Below are positions 6,018 to 6,259 of a stretch of 6,259 nucleotides of DNA, piece after piece; the first letter of the stretch is position 1, and each line of letters begins with the position of its first letter. The notes below the pieces were generated by a model. That model saw nothing but the letters and a program-made list of their open reading frames with translations. It did not search any database and was not told the origin of the DNA. The stretch lies in NCBI GenBank assembly GCA_030630905.1, contig DAOVMB010000163.1:1-6259 (forward strand), given 5' to 3'. This DNA is from Sedimentisphaerales bacterium. Its GTDB lineage: Bacteria > Planctomycetota > Phycisphaerae > Sedimentisphaerales > Anaerobacaceae. Position numbers and translations under genes: made by a program.

Positions 6018-6259
6018 ATGAAACGCTTAACAATTCTCACAATAATTTTAGCTTGTTTCGCAACGCTTTGTCTCGGGCGCAGCAGATCCCGAATTGCGCC
6101 ACAAATGATAATCCAGCTAACAGACCCTAATCTGAGAGGGACTCTCACCCTCGAGGAGGCATTGGCCAGGCGACGAAGTGTACGACAGTTCAGCAGCGAA
6201 CCGGTTAATCGCTCACAAATCAGCCAATTGGCATGGGCCGGTCAGGGCATAACAGAACC
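6018..6259 (+). CDS. Exported SagB-type nitroreductase-family protein (N-terminal part, cut by window edge)
   Basis: Eighty codons are present before the right edge. A short signal-like sequence comes first: KR, then a hydrophobic core (about 4-19, LTILTIILACFATLCL). Next is LTLEEALARRRSVRQFS (43-59), the N-terminal FMN-binding motif of the nitroreductase family (R52, S54, R56), then SQISQLAWAGQGITE (66-80), which is typical of SagB/ThcOx-like members. These bind FMN and act as oxidoreductases, including azoline dehydrogenases of peptide natural products, but many are stand-alone and uncharacterised. A lipoprotein box at LAC (C13) is conceivable but the region before it is short. The ATG at 6018 has GGAGG (6004-6008) nine bases upstream, the strongest ribosome binding site in the window. 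It is divergent from the VanZ operon. The catalytic core lies beyond the window. Confidence 0.82.
   Translation, partial: MKRLTILTIILACFATLCLGRSRSRIAPQMIIQLTDPNLRGTLTLEEALARRRSVRQFSSEPVNRSQISQLAWAGQGITE

Noticed and set aside
5909..6148. Minus-strand open frame of 79 codons across the divergent spacer and the nitroreductase start.
   Set aside because: It overlaps the nitroreductase gene antisense, and no family resemblance is visible.

Overview
The window carries seven protein-coding genes, two of them cut by its ends, and is packed almost without gaps. No RNA gene, CRISPR array, insertion sequence or phage gene is visible. The gene set suggests an environmental Gram-negative, plausibly a planctomycete or another member of the PVC group: a DUF5060-type secreted glycosidase, a KamA-family radical SAM protein of the 'FQCRP' type, a long VanZ-like membrane protein and a SagB-like nitroreductase. 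This assignment is an inference from family impressions, not from a marker gene.

Left part (1-2335), cell-surface glycan initiation. A WecA/TagO-type polytopic phosphoglycosyltransferase (minus strand, cut at the left edge) lies head to head with a small monotopic PglC/WcaJ-type phosphoglycosyltransferase (558-1175, plus). Both families load a sugar-1-phosphate onto undecaprenyl phosphate, the first step of glycan assembly. The monotopic gene has a recognisable promoter but no Shine-Dalgarno, and the predicted transcription start falls on its ATG, so it may be leaderless. Directly downstream is a KamA-family radical SAM aminomutase-like gene (1214-2335) whose lysine-binding aspartates are replaced.

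Middle and right part (2340-5862), a minus-strand operon read from right to left: a VanZ-like membrane protein, a secreted TIM-barrel glycosidase-like protein starting at an ATGA overlap, then a secreted DUF5060 glycosidase. It converges on the KamA gene with only 4 bp between the stop codons. The middle gene ends at a TAG, yet the same frame stays open for 38 more protein-like codons up to a TAA only 29 bp before the next ATG. This looks like a single nonsense change, a sequence error or readthrough.

Right edge (6018-6259): a plus-strand, apparently exported SagB-type nitroreductase, divergent from the VanZ operon. The AT-rich 155-bp spacer holds candidate promoters for both directions whose -10 elements overlap. 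It is cut by the end of the window.

No clearly new multi-gene system is proven here. The points most worth a second look are the in-frame TAG, the altered substrate site of the KamA protein, and the coupling of a VanZ-like protein to two secreted glycosidases.
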